Positions 52,725 through 64,000 of a stretch of DNA of 64,000 bases are shown here, in pieces (the first letter of the stretch is position 1; each line of letters begins with the position of its first letter). A model generated the notes under the pieces. The model was not told the origin of the DNA. It did not search any database and saw only the letters and a list, made by a program, of their open reading frames with translations. The DNA is from Brachypodium distachyon (Eukaryota; Streptophyta; Magnoliopsida; Poales; Poaceae): NCBI RefSeq assembly GCF_000005505.3, contig NC_016132.3, forward strand, positions 46,328,914-46,392,913, read 5' to 3'. The translations under genes were made by a program, and so were the position numbers.

Positions 52725-55700
52725 TCAGATCATCATATCAACTGCAGAAACATCGACCACCATGCCAACAGCAGGCCTTTGCTCATGAACCTGCAAGAAA
52801 AAAAAGAAAGTAAACAACCAATTACACCAAGAACTCAAGAAGCTGCAAAAGAACATCTTATAAAGGACGTACAGTCGCACAACTGTTGCGTAGTGATTTT
52901 GGCATTTGTGGCTTTGAAGACAGGTGCCGTGAACTGTAATTGCCATTGCCACAATCCACTTCATCGCCTGCCTGAACCTTTTGAGTCAAAGAGATACCAA
53001 AGATCTTGCAGACATTTGGTTCATGCTCTGGACCCTTGTCAGGTGTCTGCAACTTCTCAGACCCAGTGCATTCATCTATCACTTTGCCAGAAACAAGGTG
53101 AGGCCAGAGAGGTAATGTACGATTGGTTCTTCCCATACCTTGAGTAGGGTTAAGACTAATATTCTCATCCTTATCCAGGCTTCTGTATACGTATTCAAAG
53201 CTAGGTATCTTGGAGCTAATTTGTGGAAACATTAGCACAGATGATGGAGAGGATGCTTGCGGCATTGCTGGTGTTGGCCCATGGTAATCACATCCTTGTG
53301 GCGCAAGCCATTTATATGTTGCACCAGACGCATGGTTGCCATCACGTTGGCAGAAGCCAGAACCTCTTATAACAGCATCAGACAAAGTTCCTCCTCGGTA
53401 AGGACGAAACACTTCTTGACCTTGCAAGACCTTTTGGAATCTTTGAGATTCCCCAAAGCCTGAGCAGTGGTAGGAAAACCCATGGTTTCCAGGTGGGGTT
53501 CCAGCACCAAGTCTTGGAACCCCTGCGACGTTACTCATGTTGATAGAGCAACTCCGTTCATCAGTGTACTGAAAACTTCTTGCTTCAGACGCCTGAGAAG
53601 ATGCACTCACAGTACCTTCATGAGTTTTAAAACCCAACAATTCTTGACCTTGCAAGACCTTATGGAATCTGGCAGATTCCGCAAAATCCGAAGAAACACT
53701 TCCACCTGCCAAAATGGCAAAAAGAAAGGAAGTTCAGCAGGGCACACACAGTATCAGAAATAATTATCTTTTTTACTTGTAAATGAAAGGCTTAGTAGTT
53801 GTTGTAAATGGAAACGTACTTGGAAGCAACATATCTGGATTAACTTGGGGAAGGCATGGTTTCATCCGTTTTGAATGGTGAATGGACAGATGAGATCCTG
53901 AAACTGCTCCAGTAAGCTCAATGTCCCAAGGAGATACCCTATTAGGCCGACGGCCCTCTATATCATCATCCCATCTCACCTGCCAAGTTGGCGGTCAGTC
54001 AACACAAGATTGCATCCCTTAACATGATTTAGTGAAGAATCTAATGGAAGCAAATATAACAAAATAAATAGCTAAATATGATATCATATTTGCATCAAGT
54101 TGATTCCTTATTCACCACAGCATGTAAAATATGGGTGGATATATTTGGTTTGAGCCCCAACCAGCCAAAATTTGGTAGGTCACAGTTGTTTGGATTGTAG
54201 TCATTCTAACTGCCAAAGTTTTATTAAAATTATTTGGTTTGGATTATGAGCTATGTTGGGCTGCAACTCGGCTGTGCTAAATAAGATCAGTTGCGTCCAC
54301 TTATACAGAAAAAAAAAGGTTAAATGATCGATTCAACTGCCCATTTATATGCATTCATACATCACCTATTTTTAGTTATGGACACACAAGCAAGGCCAAA
54401 ACATGACTTCCCATCAGCACTTATTTAGACGGTTAATCAGGTGCACCATCCTTTCCACAACAGTGAGCGGGACCCATAAAGAAAGTGGGCGTGCCAATTT
54501 TTTAGCGAAGCATTCACGTGCCACCAGCTTGCCCATGAGTTGGCTAGAACCCCCAATTCCTGCCTCCGTCCCTGCTGGGAAAGCCAAAATTATGGTGCCC
54601 CATCAAACAACTACCAAATCCCACGGGCTAGCCTATTTTTTGGTAACATAAGCCTTGGTTGTAAAACCAAACATACCCTTGCATCCTACACAATACTGGA
54701 AACCAAGGAGCAGACCTGGAATGCTACTTTTCAGGGTCAACGAGTCCCTTGTGAGTACTTTGTTAAGAGACAATTAAAATTTTGGCCTATTACAAGGTTT
54801 TAACCATGCTATAGCATTGGGAATTTGTGATCGCCTTGACTTCGACCAAGTAAAACTATCAATTTTATCTACGAAAAGGAATTTCAATGAAGATTTTATG
54901 GAAGATCTGCTCCAGCTGAATCAGATTTTTGGAAAACTAAGAGCATAAGTTCCAGCAGTTAATCAAGCACTAGGACAAGTAAACAATTTTTCAAAGAGAG
55001 GGCAAGTAGACAATGCAACTCACTCACCCTACTAGTAAAATTGAGTGGTGATAATTAGCACAAGAAGTTGGCGTCTGAGGGAAGAAAGTGTAGCTAACAC
55101 GTGTTTCTAATTTAGCCATCCAAATTTAGCACAAATGGACAATGCTTCCCATTTATCACTAAGGCCAATCAAGCCTTCTCTCTGTTTTTCACAAATGAAC
55201 CTATAGAATTCCTTTGGTCTTAAGTGCTTTAAATGTCCGGCATCTATTCAAAATTCAAACTGGGAATACCAACTCGCCAACTGATCAAAAGTTAGACATA
55301 AAACCAAAGTATCAAATTAGTAAAAGATTCAGAAAGGAAATAGTCAGAGCGACCTACAAGAATACCATGTACATACATTGAGACCAATATTCACACACAT
55401 CTGATGTGTCAAGCAAGAGAAAAAAGAACATACCACCAAACATTTCCACTTCGAACCATACGACTTCGGGTCTGACTCTCTGCTCCCAATTATTATCCCG
55501 GTGGACCTGAAAAATAATTTTCATGCATCACATGGAAACAAGAATAGTTTTCACGTGTTGCAAACCCGTCACAAAATATGAATTGAAATATTACGCCATA
55601 CCTTCTTTCAGAAGCATCTTCGTTTTCGTATCTCATTTTGAACCTCATTCCAGCAGAAAAAGGCTGTCCAACACTTCTCATGAACTTCCAATATGGTATA

Positions 55701-58700
55701 ATAAACTCAGATTGGCATAACCTGTGAGTCCAATGAACTTATGAAAGATAGGAACTGACAAGATAGGATAGTTAAACAAGAGAGTCAAGCGCAAAAAAAA
55801 AGTGTACAGTGTTATTTGCACTTTTAACTAACTCAATATTTAGATTATCCAAAAAACAACAAACTTAACAGAAAGGTCATGCATGTTTTTTTAATTTGTC
55901 TTTCCTGCTTACAAAAATTTGGAGTTGGTGGTGAGTTCACAACTATCCCTCTCTAAACATCTGCTCTTACTGACATGTGGGACCTCAACTCTTACAAAAC
56001 ACGCATCATCAGTATTATGTGGTTGTTATATTGAAGATGTGATTGTTTGTTGTATACAATTGATGATCGAACTAAAACAAATGCACTCATTTTGCACATT
56101 ACGTCCTCACTATTTTTTTGTGGTTTCCTTAGCAATGCATGCGTACTAAACTAGTATGAATATATGCTCTAACAGAGAAGCAAAGCCAGCCACCCCCTTT
56201 AACAACTTGATTCTGTAAAATTAATGCTCCTTGATTCTAGTTTTCAATGAGAAATCTTCCTGGAGCAAGGGAGAGATCGAATCAGGAAAAGTGTTATCTC
56301 CTTGCACGTACCAATATGCATCAGATTGGTTGGCTCGTGTATCTCTTCGCAAGTTCCTATAGAACACCTATGCCACTTCTTTCCGGCTTGCGCTGGTGCT
56401 AAATCAGTTCAAGCTTACCTATCCATGAAAGCTCCAATTTGAGGATGCCGTGTAAAGATCATATGCTGTTTGAAACAGCTTACGAAGTTCGAGATTCTAT
56501 GGTAGTGGCGCAAAGTGTACAATACCCCTTGACTTGTTCATTGCTGTTTAATTTATGATGTCATACTTTTACACTATTAATTTTAAAAATAAAAACATGC
56601 AAAATTAAGGTGCTGCTCACCATACCCACAAATTTATGGTAGATTGGGTGATTTTGCAGAACAGATTTAATGAGCATTGAGCAATCTTATCTCAAACTCA
56701 ACCATTGGTACCACCAACTGGTCTATTTATAGGAGATAAAGCAAATCAGTACTTATCTAAGTTTTTATTTAAAACGGGTGTTGATTAATTAGATTAATTT
56801 TTATAGTTATTACATATTTTGAAATTGAGAAAGACCACTTTCAAACTGTTCAATTAGTGCCAAATGAGCATAATGAGTGAAACCATAAAAAAGTAATAAA
56901 CAATATGTGTCTATTCCCAAATATGAAATTTCAGTAAGACCTTGCAAATCTTAATGGCTGCTTCAATTGTGCGTTATGCCACACTGTGATTAACTTTTGA
57001 AGATCACATGCAATGGCATGATTTACCATCTAAGAAAAAAATGCTACTCCGTATTCAGCAAGACCAATGAGGTGAGATACAAAAGGATGGATTCGGTAAA
57101 GTAACAAAGAACCAGCTCAAAACTGTTTCTTACAGCACTTAAACATGAATTCTGATTAAAAAACATGAGTTCCATGCTACTAAGAATGGTAGTACTTGAA
57201 AACAGTCAGCACTGGACTGACAAGTCATACAGTTTCTGAATGAGTGAAAACATGCTGATGTACACATATGATCCGGAGTTCTGGACTTGCAATTAAGAAA
57301 TAACATACTGGTTACTATTTTAGATACCATAGACAAAATGCATAACTTTTCTTATTATATGGTTGAGACAACAGGATGTCTGTGCATCTTGTACACCATT
57401 TATTGATACATGCATTTGAAACGATTACAAAAATTAATCAGGAAAATATTTTACTACCTGGGATTATAGTAGACGTGGAAAGTACTTTTCACTGCCAAAG
57501 CATGGGCAACATTTCCAAGACTACTGTGACCTGGGTCCTGGTTATGAGGTGCCGGAAAGGGAGATACATTTTTTAGCTGAGCAACACGGCGCACTCCCAA
57601 TCGAAGCTCTCCATCTTCACCTCTGAAGGAGAATGTAAAATCATTACCAAAAGGAAGGTAGAGTATGTTCCAGTGAACGGTATCGTGATTCTTGAGCTAT
57701 ACAACATTACCGGAGGAACAGTACTGCATCCCCAGAGACAAGCTTCTTCTTATTGACAAATGCACTCCATCCAGTGGTTAAAAGGTGCCTTCGTGGCTGG
57801 CCTGCAAAAGTTGGAAGCAGACCTATTAAGTCAGGACCACAAATTTCTCGGGGCTTCTTTAAATCCCAACGGTCCTGTCTTTATAAGCTTTGCCACACTG
57901 GCTGTAGAAGTATGTCATCTTCGGCAGAAGTAATAAAGAATATGCTGCAGGCTTGCTATGCCTCCCCAAGTGAGCAGAGCCGAAAGACCACGTCATGAAC
58001 GAAACCAAATACAGATGACGGACAATCATGTCACCCTTTTTTTTTTGGTAATGCTCATCAACATGCATCTCAGATGGACAGCTGGTTAATCAGAATACTG
58101 GCCCCCAATAAGCGGACAACAGTACAAGCACTCTGGTAATGTGATAGAACAAGATGCAGGTTCTTCTCGGGCGTTAAGGAAATGCATCCCCAGTCTAAAA
58201 AATGAGCTCAAGATAAGCTAAGCTAAGCCAGTGAAACACTGGCGCTGTACCTCGATAGATATGTCGGAATCTCCACTCAGTGCCGTGCAGATCCTTGGCC
58301 ACGAGCTCCTGGGACGGCCTCGGCAGGCTGTAATCCTGCACACGCCAATCAATACAGTCAGTACCCTCGAACAAAGACGCTTGAGGTAACGAAATCCCTT
58401 CGTGACTAATGCCCTGTACCAGCGGCGGGAAGCAGTCCTCGGCGGCACGGCGAGGCACGGAGAAGCCCCCGTGCGTGCTGGTGTCGGAAGCCGTGAGCGT
58501 CTTGCAGAACATGTGCGGTATCCGCGGGAGCCGCTTCATGGCGTCAGCGTCCTCGCCGTCACCGTCGCGGGCTTCCTCATTCTCCCCGTCCCGCACCCGC
58601 CTCTTCGATTCCTGCAGCAACCATCAACACGCAGACCTTTGATCATACGACTCGCATTGATCAAGCCCAGATACTATCAACTGCGACGGCATTTTAGATC

Positions 58701-59132
58701 GGTGGTAGCACCTCGTTGTCGACCGCCAGCGTGACCTGCGCGTACACCTCGTCCGTCGCGGCGTCCGCCTGCACAGCACAACGGATGCGAACTCTCTCTC
58801 AGTCAATGGCTCGAACACGTTGAGCTCGCTGACAGCGTGCAACACAAGCATCGGGCGCCGCGCGCGCGGCGCGCACGCACCTGGAGATTGACGTCGACGA
58901 CGCGGCAGAACACGTGCGGCGGCACCTTGGCAGCCGCAGAACCCGCGTCCCCGATGTGCTCGAGGTGGCCCTGCGGCAGGTACACGACGGCGCTGCCCTT
59001 CCGTGGCAGCGGCCCCACGGGGCCGGCGCACGCGTGCCACAGCTCCAGGCACACCGCGCCCCTGGCCGGCTCCGCCGCCGCGCCGCCCTCCTCCTCGTCC
59101 TCCTCCACGGTGTTGAGGTCGATGCCCATCAT
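52725..59132 (-). CDS. Auxin response factor, ETTIN/ARF3 type
   Basis: Eleven coding exons, in transcript order 58881-59132, 58712-58768, 58420-58611, 58251-58335, 57711-57801, 57458-57622, 55602-55721, 55434-55506, 53820-53979, 52873-53705 and 52725-52790, give 697 residues with consistent phase and GT-AG introns. The protein opens [12 protein letters not shown] with the [11 protein letters not shown] motif. The B3 DNA-binding domain is at about 134-236 ([38 protein letters not shown]). The auxin-response domain is at about 255-345 ([18 protein letters not shown]). A Ser-rich middle region follows. It ends [19 protein letters not shown] without a PB1 domain, as ETTIN proteins do. ETTIN is a nuclear, repressive, auxin-sensitive factor for organ polarity and flower development. 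Two tasiR-ARF sites lie in the tenth exon. Introns of about 1.4 and 1.7 kb interrupt it, the former with a fold-back element. Start chosen at the first of two tandem ATGs. Confidence 0.95.
53413..53433 (-). promoter_or_regulatory. tasiR-ARF target site, downstream copy in the mRNA
   Basis: The mRNA reads AGGTCTTGCAAGGTCAAGA at its core. It encodes KVLQGQE at residues 490-496. It pairs with the TAS3-derived tasiR-ARF, whose sequence (from memory) begins UUCUUGACCUUG. Two sites in the coding region are the hallmark of ETTIN/ARF3 genes. Confidence 0.93.
53641..53661 (-). promoter_or_regulatory. tasiR-ARF target site, upstream copy in the mRNA
   Basis: This site has the same 21 bases as the other one and encodes KVLQGQE at residues 414-420. 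The two lie 228 bases apart in one exon. Exact identity at synonymous positions fits selection on the RNA sequence rather than on the peptide alone. Confidence 0.93.
54135..54682. mobile_element. Fold-back element in an ARF intron
   Basis: The left part has TATATTTGGTTTGAG, CAAAATTTGGTAGGTCA and GTTGTTTGGATTG. The right part has their complements in reverse order (CAAACAACTACCAAATCCCAC and AAAACCAAACATACC). Total about 550 bases, ends imprecise, no coding capacity and no clear target duplication. Confidence 0.5.
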
Positions 59133-60369
59133 GGCCGGAGAACCAACGCAAGGCAGGAAGGCAACGCAACGGTCCAGACTACAGAGAGACGGGGTGCGAC
59201 GGGAAACGTCGCGCGGTGATGCGGATCGCGAGCGAGCGAGCTAGCTCACGGGAGGTTTAATGGGGGCCGGGAAGCGGAGTGGGTGGGGAGTGGAGGAGGT
59301 GGGGGTGGCGACACATGGTGGTGATGGCCATGAATGGCTATAGGGGGGAGGTGGTGGGGAGCTAGGGGGGGCTCGTATCGTAGGAGGCAGAGGGGAGCCA
59401 GGGCTATGGCCTAACAAAATATTTGTTGGATAAAGCCGCGGGGGTTTTGAGCTTTAGCTTTCGCACTTCTTCCGTCTGTGACTCTGTGTTGACTGTCGAG
59501 GCCGCTGCGCAGAGCACCGCGTGCAGGAAATAAATAAACACTATACTACGAATGCTTTATTACTACTGCTGCTGCTGGTAAAAGAAAGCGAGCGAAGGTG
59601 GGAGATACAGAGTACTACCACTACCATCAACCTCTCACAACCTCGGTGCTGCTGGCTGCGTGGTGCGGCAGAGGTGAGGAGAGATGAGGAAATAGGACGG
59701 GTAGCGGCAGGCAGAGACACGAGACTGTGATCGTGAAGCACTGGCAAGTCATTACTGTTAAAATAAGCTTTATACTGTTCCCTGTCATCTCTTCGCTGCA
59801 GTGTCGCTGGCGCTCTTGTGTTTTAGGTGGTCAGACACTTGTGACGGTGATAGGAGTATTACTGTCTGTAGATATATTTTTCTTAGGTCAGAAATAGTAC
59901 AACGAGTGACAGAGTCATTGTATATCTTTTTCTTTTTCTAGCTAGCTATACTCATGTCTAGTCGTCTGCTGAAAGTCGATTTTCTGCTGCCTGTCTTTGA
60001 TGTGAATAAAAATACGGAGTAGGTTCTCTGGTTGAAATCATAGTAGTACGATTTTCTTCCCAAGATTTTACTTCCTCTCAGCAAGCATGGGGATATCATC
60101 AGTTTTATTTCGATTATTCTTCAGTTTGATATGTGAACTATAAACCCCAACCAGTGATACTATCCTTCAACAGTGCAACCAAGCGTAGAACGCATCGGAC
60201 TAGGGGAAATGCTAATTGGGACAACATATTAAATACAGTATATTATTGAAAATGGGCACCACTTCACATTTTTTATGGTTTGGAAAAAAAAAAGCATTCA
60301 TATACCTATTGGATTCGAGGTTGCCTTTGTAAGTTTGTGCACAAAAATATAATCACGTTGCCCTTTTAG
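59133..60369. other. ARF promoter and 5' leader region
   Basis: The first 300 bases are G-rich on the plus strand (C-rich in the transcript sense), as expected of a leader and proximal promoter. A CTATAGCC stretch on the minus strand near 59336-59343 could act as a TATA box. Nothing else is identified; short frames at 59521-59747 are not credible. Confidence 0.4.
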
Positions 60370-60617
60370 GTTTCGTTTGGTCAACGATCCTAGGTAGGGA
60401 AGCCTGGGGCACGGCTTTCGCTGCTTGCAGGCAAGCGGCCTACGGTGGAGGGCCTGGCGGCGGGAGGAGATATCGTCCGAGGTTGGAGGCGAAGGTCAGC
60501 GCTTGCTCGGGATTTCTTGCCCGACCCGTCGAGGTAGGGGATTTCGGGGGTTTCTGTTAAGCGAAGGAAAGTAGCGCTCGGTACTTCCCTAGCCTAGGTC
60601 CGCAACCAAACAGAGAC
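60370..60617. mobile_element. MITE with GTTT..GTTTGGT ends
   Basis: Left end GTTTCGTTTGGTCAACGATC and right end (complement) GTCTCTGTTTGGTTGCGGAC are inverted, and both continue into CCTAGG(T/C)TAGGGAAG-like stretches. Length is 248 bp. Flanks TAG and TAA give an imperfect 3-bp target as in PIF/Harbinger elements. It lies upstream of the ARF gene. Confidence 0.68.
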
Positions 60618-60956
60618 TAAATTTTGAGACTCTGAGGCCCCGTTTGGATTAGAGGAATTTCATAGGAAAAGTGTAGGTTTCCACTTCCTATAGGAATTGA
60701 TACTGTAGAGCTGTTTGGAACATGAGAATTGGATGTAGGAAAAGCAAAGACAAGTTTCCTTTGTAGCTGATTTCATGCAAAGAATCAACGTTGATCAAGC
60801 GTGTTCTTGTGCTCATTCAGTCCGTGGTCCTCAAAGCCTCTCCTAGAAAAAATAAAACCAATGAACTAGAACAATGAACACACCGGCCAATCGTTTCTAT
60901 TTGCAAGTTTATTTTTTTTCAAGTCTACCGTCCAATGCTATAAGCTAGTTGCATGC

Positions 60957-61114
60957 CAATAATATACTCTTGTAATTTTTTTCCTATGTTTTACAATAAT
61001 ATACTCTTGTAATTTTTTCCTATGTTTTCCAATAATATACTCTTGTAATTTTTTCCGTGCTTTTTAATCCTGCGTTCCAAACATACTCTTGTAATTTTTT
61101 CCTATGTTTTACAA
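60957..61114. repeat. Short tandem repeat of about 37 bp
   Basis: Three adjacent units of CAATAATATACTCTTGTAAT followed by TTTTTCCTATGTTTT start at 60957, 60994 and 61030. A fourth, diverged unit is at about 61075-61114. The DNA to the left (60640-60720) starts GGCCCCGTTTGGATTAGAGG, which looks like one end of a degraded MITE, with the repeat inside it. Confidence 0.8.
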
Positions 61115-62149
61115 TCTTCTGGTTTACATCTGCATTCCTTTCTAATTCTTGTGTCTTTTCCTATTCCTGTCTTTTTACGTTCCCGTGTTCCGCTGAATAT
61201 GAAGCATCGACCGGTCCCATAAACACCCTTCATGACCTATAATATCTAGCTCGATCGGTGGTCCCCCTGAATGAATCTTAATCATGCAAATGCTGATGAC
61301 AACCAATTTGAGCGGGACCAGAATGTCTAGAGACCCTGAACGGCCGGTGGCTCCTTCATCGCCGGCCCCGGCGCCCACATTGGCATTACTATCAACTTCC
61401 TGTAGCCATCTGGGCATGTTCTTGTCTGCGTCTTCCCCAAGATGTACGACATGTACATGCACGTAACCGGGCCGGGGGTTCTTTTGCGTTCTAGGCCACC
61501 ATCTGTTGAACTGTTTCTGAAAGGTCCCCCTCTTGGCTTACCTTCGTCCTGTTGGGCGACGCAGTACTCAATTATTGGGAAATCTAGACTAGCAAACGTT
61601 TTTAACTCTCTTTTCATGGATGAAATTTCCCTTTCGTGAGTCTCCGCAGTCTCCGAGTCCGTCCGAGAAAAATAAGTACACTGTTCTCATGGTTGCAGAC
61701 AGGCTAGCTCACCCTCCACAAACCAGCATCATATCATGCATGATGTGATGGTAGTAGTACATGAAGATTTTCACCCGGCCGGAAGGACTGAAAGGGGATT
61801 AACTTGTGCTCATCCATCACCCAAACACGAGGGCTGGGCGCGCGTATCACGCCGTCTGCCGCGTACGACCAAGAGTATTGATGGCTTTGTACTGCTACCG
61901 TACCGTGTATAAGACTGTTGACGCAGCTGCCTGCCCTCGCACTGCCGCTGCCAAATTTGATGGCCCTGTCGCTGCTGCCTGCTAGTGCTGCCGCTGTCGA
62001 GCCCGGCCGGCGTGGCAAGGCAAGGCACCAAGACCCAAACCGGGCCGGGGCACCTCGCAACTCGCATACGTACTCCGTGGAGAGAGAAGCAATGGGTGGG
62101 ATGAGATCGATGTGTGTACGAATTGGGCTGTCTGGGGCATGCATGCATG
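61115..62149. other. Intergenic DNA, possibly promoter-like at its right end
   Basis: No gene is recognised. Several short frames lie on both strands over the GC-rich parts at 61330-61540 and 61840-62060, none with a domain or splice-supported extension. Confidence 0.35.
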
Positions 62150-62150
62150 C

Positions 62151-62158
62151 GTATAAAA
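62151..62158 (+). promoter_or_regulatory. Candidate TATA box without evident coding gene
   Basis: GTATAAAAACAG follows a run of ATGCATGC motifs and precedes an AGCTAGCGAGGAGG stretch like a transcript start. No convincing open frame follows. It may serve a non-coding transcript or be chance. Confidence 0.35.
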
Positions 62159-62159
62159 A

Positions 62160-63353
62160 CAGAGTGCTACAGCTAGCGAGGAGGGGGGGGTTAAAAGAGG
62201 AGGAGGAAAAGGGCCCTCCGCTCGTAGGAATAGCCAGGAGCGCCAGTCAGCGTGCAGTACTGGTGTTACGTCCACCTCACTTTCTCCCTCGCTTTTATCG
62301 GGCGTGGGTCACAGTCGCAGCTGCTAGCTAGCTAGCTGATCCTTGCAGTAGGCAGCTGCTGATGGCCCTGCCCAGCCTGCTAACCCTGTTCCATTCCCTG
62401 GATGGCTGGACCGTGTCCATGCCTCTGGCTGCTGACTTCAAAGCACGGGTTTCGCTACGAAAAAAATCATGGCGTGACCAACTTTTGATGGGTACACGTG
62501 GCCCTGGAATCATAAATTTTTATGTTTTTCGTCCCCCGCAAATATCATGCGGGTAAAGCAGGGAATGGAGTATAAGTTTAAGATCGAAAAAACGGCCATT
62601 TGCGTGCAAGAAAAATATAGCCCTAGCCATCGAACTATACAAATGTTGACCGTAGAATAATAAGTAGCACGTTTAAAAGGAAATATGAATGTATTTTGAC
62701 ATGTCTAATATTCTGTTTCCAATATACACTACAATACTCGTGCAATTGTGCCTCCTACAAACTGAAAACTGTTGAAGCAACAAGTTTTGAACGTGATGAA
62801 TATCGTCGCCACCAATTGAGACCCTTACAAAAGTAAGGACACTTCCATATGAATTATACAGGCTTGTGAAACTTGAATATTCAACAATCAACATGTTGTA
62901 TATCATATAATCTGATGAGTGGGTATGCTACCTTTTCACTGTACCACATTTTACATTTCCGGATATTCTTTTTTGTATAGTATCAGTTAAACATTTGAGG
63001 AATGTATTTTTGTAAGGATATTTGTACCAAAAATATCCATATGCAATTTTCCATAAAGACCTGACTTTCTAGAAATCATGTAGTCAAACTGTATCATTAG
63101 ATTGCCTTGAAAATGTAGTATGGAAAAAAAATAACTTGGAAAAAAATTGCATGATTACAACTACTTGGTTAACTGCCAATACATAACCTAGTTTGCGAGA
63201 TTAGGGGCACTTGATAACAAATCTAACTGATCGAGCCCAGTAATCAGTCGTCACTTGACAAATCTAACTGATCAAGACAACCGATCAGTTGCCACTTGGC
63301 AAACCAGGATGACGACCTAGTCGATGAAGTACAACCAGCCCGACTAGCGACAA
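62160..63353. other. Region downstream of the candidate TATA box, no gene recognised
   Basis: The GC-balanced part (62180-62520) has short frames only. I looked for the common conserved plant microRNA sequences I know and found none. The remainder is AT-rich and featureless. Confidence 0.35.
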
Positions 63354-63536
63354 ATGGCTCACTCTCTCATTCGTCTTCTCCTCTATTTCACTCTTTCTGT
63401 TTCTTTTCTTGTTGCATGTGAAGGAGAACCAGAGCTCAGCGGCGGCTGTGGAAGGAAGGTAGTTCAATGGGGTCACTCGACGGTTCGAGTACCACGTGAG
63501 GAATCATCAAACTCTACACTCTCCCTTGTATGGTGA
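63354..63536 (+). CDS. Possible first exon of a small secreted protein (weak)
   Basis: A 60-codon frame starts MAHSLIRLLLYFTLSVSFLV, a good signal-peptide-like segment with a likely cut after ACEG. A hydrophilic stretch with one Cys follows, then a stop. A consensus donor (ATG|GTGAGT) falls just before the stop, so this could be exon one of a longer gene continuing to the right. No family is recognised and a chance frame is quite possible. Confidence 0.22.
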   Translation: MAHSLIRLLLYFTLSVSFLVACEGEPELSGGCGRKVVQWGHSTVRVPREESSNSTLSLVW

Positions 63537-64000
63537 GTTCAACCATTGAGATTAGTAGTGGCGAAGGTAGAAAACCAGATCATTTGGTTCATTCCCGTTA
63601 TTTATGTTGCATGTTTTCAATAACATGCAAATAAAAAACTAAATTAGCGAAGGATTTAATTATTTCATTGGGTTCAAATGGTTATACACCAGATCCCCCA
63701 CTGGAGATTAGGGTTTTGTTTTATTAAAGCATCGCTTGACATCCACACGTATGTGATGTATATTTGGACTATGGGTCATTTTGTCCTAAGTCTGCGTATT
63801 GATAGTGCTCATTTATGTCTAAAGTTAGGCGAAGGAACTAGCAAATGAGTCCCACAAGTAAGAGAGGTAAGAACGTCAAACTTGCGTTTTTTGATATGTG
63901 TAAAAAACACGTGTACGGAGTATATTCTTTTTTAAAGGAGGGGATACAGTGAAAATGTATCAGCAAAGCAATTAACCAACTCAGTATATAATTTATAAAA
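63537..64000. other. AT-rich right end, no gene recognised
   Basis: No open frame of note, domain or repeat is seen up to the edge of the window. Confidence 0.4.

Noticed and set aside
62180..62520. Conserved microRNA precursor
   Set aside because: No known conserved plant microRNA sequence that I recall is present, and only short palindromes such as GCAGCTGC pair.
1..64000. tRNA, rRNA genes, CRISPR arrays or bacterial operons
   Set aside because: None was seen on reading either strand; gene structure and repeats are those of a plant nuclear genome.

Overview
This is nuclear DNA from a grass, most probably a large-genome pooid such as a Triticeae species. The grounds are plant genes with GT-AG introns, an ETTIN-type auxin response factor of the grass form, GC-rich next to GC-poor genes, many TA-flanked Stowaway MITEs with CTCCCTCCG ends, LINE relics, a Copia element primed by initiator tRNA-Met, and barley-CI-2-like inhibitor genes. 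The species call is inference. No prokaryotic feature, CRISPR array, rRNA or tRNA gene was seen.

Layout. 0-6 kb: a GPI-anchored fasciclin-like arabinogalactan protein on the minus strand, then an intergenic tandem duplication, one copy of which holds a MITE while the other keeps the empty site. 6-15 kb: a six-exon plus-strand gene for a 1822-residue nuclear ePHD/AAA-ATPase protein, with a hAT element and a nested fold-back in its longest intron. 15-22 kb: a solo LTR with intact target duplication, MITEs and a LINE relic. 22.5-25 kb: an intronless S-domain receptor kinase (minus). 26-31 kb: mobile-element debris and a roughly 46-bp tandem array. 31-47.4 kb: a head-to-tail duplication whose unit joins the 3' half of a PTPMT-type phosphatase pseudogene to a potato-inhibitor-I gene. 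The first unit is swollen by a probable gene-fragment-carrying transposon, itself split by a 5-kb Copia element. 48.8-51.3 kb: a second S-domain receptor kinase, GC-rich, on the same strand as the first. 52.7-59.1 kb: the ETTIN/ARF3 gene with eleven coding exons and two tasiR-ARF target sites. 59-64 kb: upstream and intergenic DNA with a MITE, a short tandem repeat, a TATA box without an evident gene, and one short possible secreted ORF.

The genes do not form a pathway. The clearest links are the two receptor-kinase paralogues and the duplicated inhibitor genes; both families are commonly tied to defence. No new multi-gene system was found. The most interesting structure is the 34.8-42.6 kb block, whose insertion is read from an apparently empty site in the neighbouring duplicate. 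All coordinates were read by eye; exon ends rest on splice consensus, reading phase and family similarity, without alignment software or transcripts.
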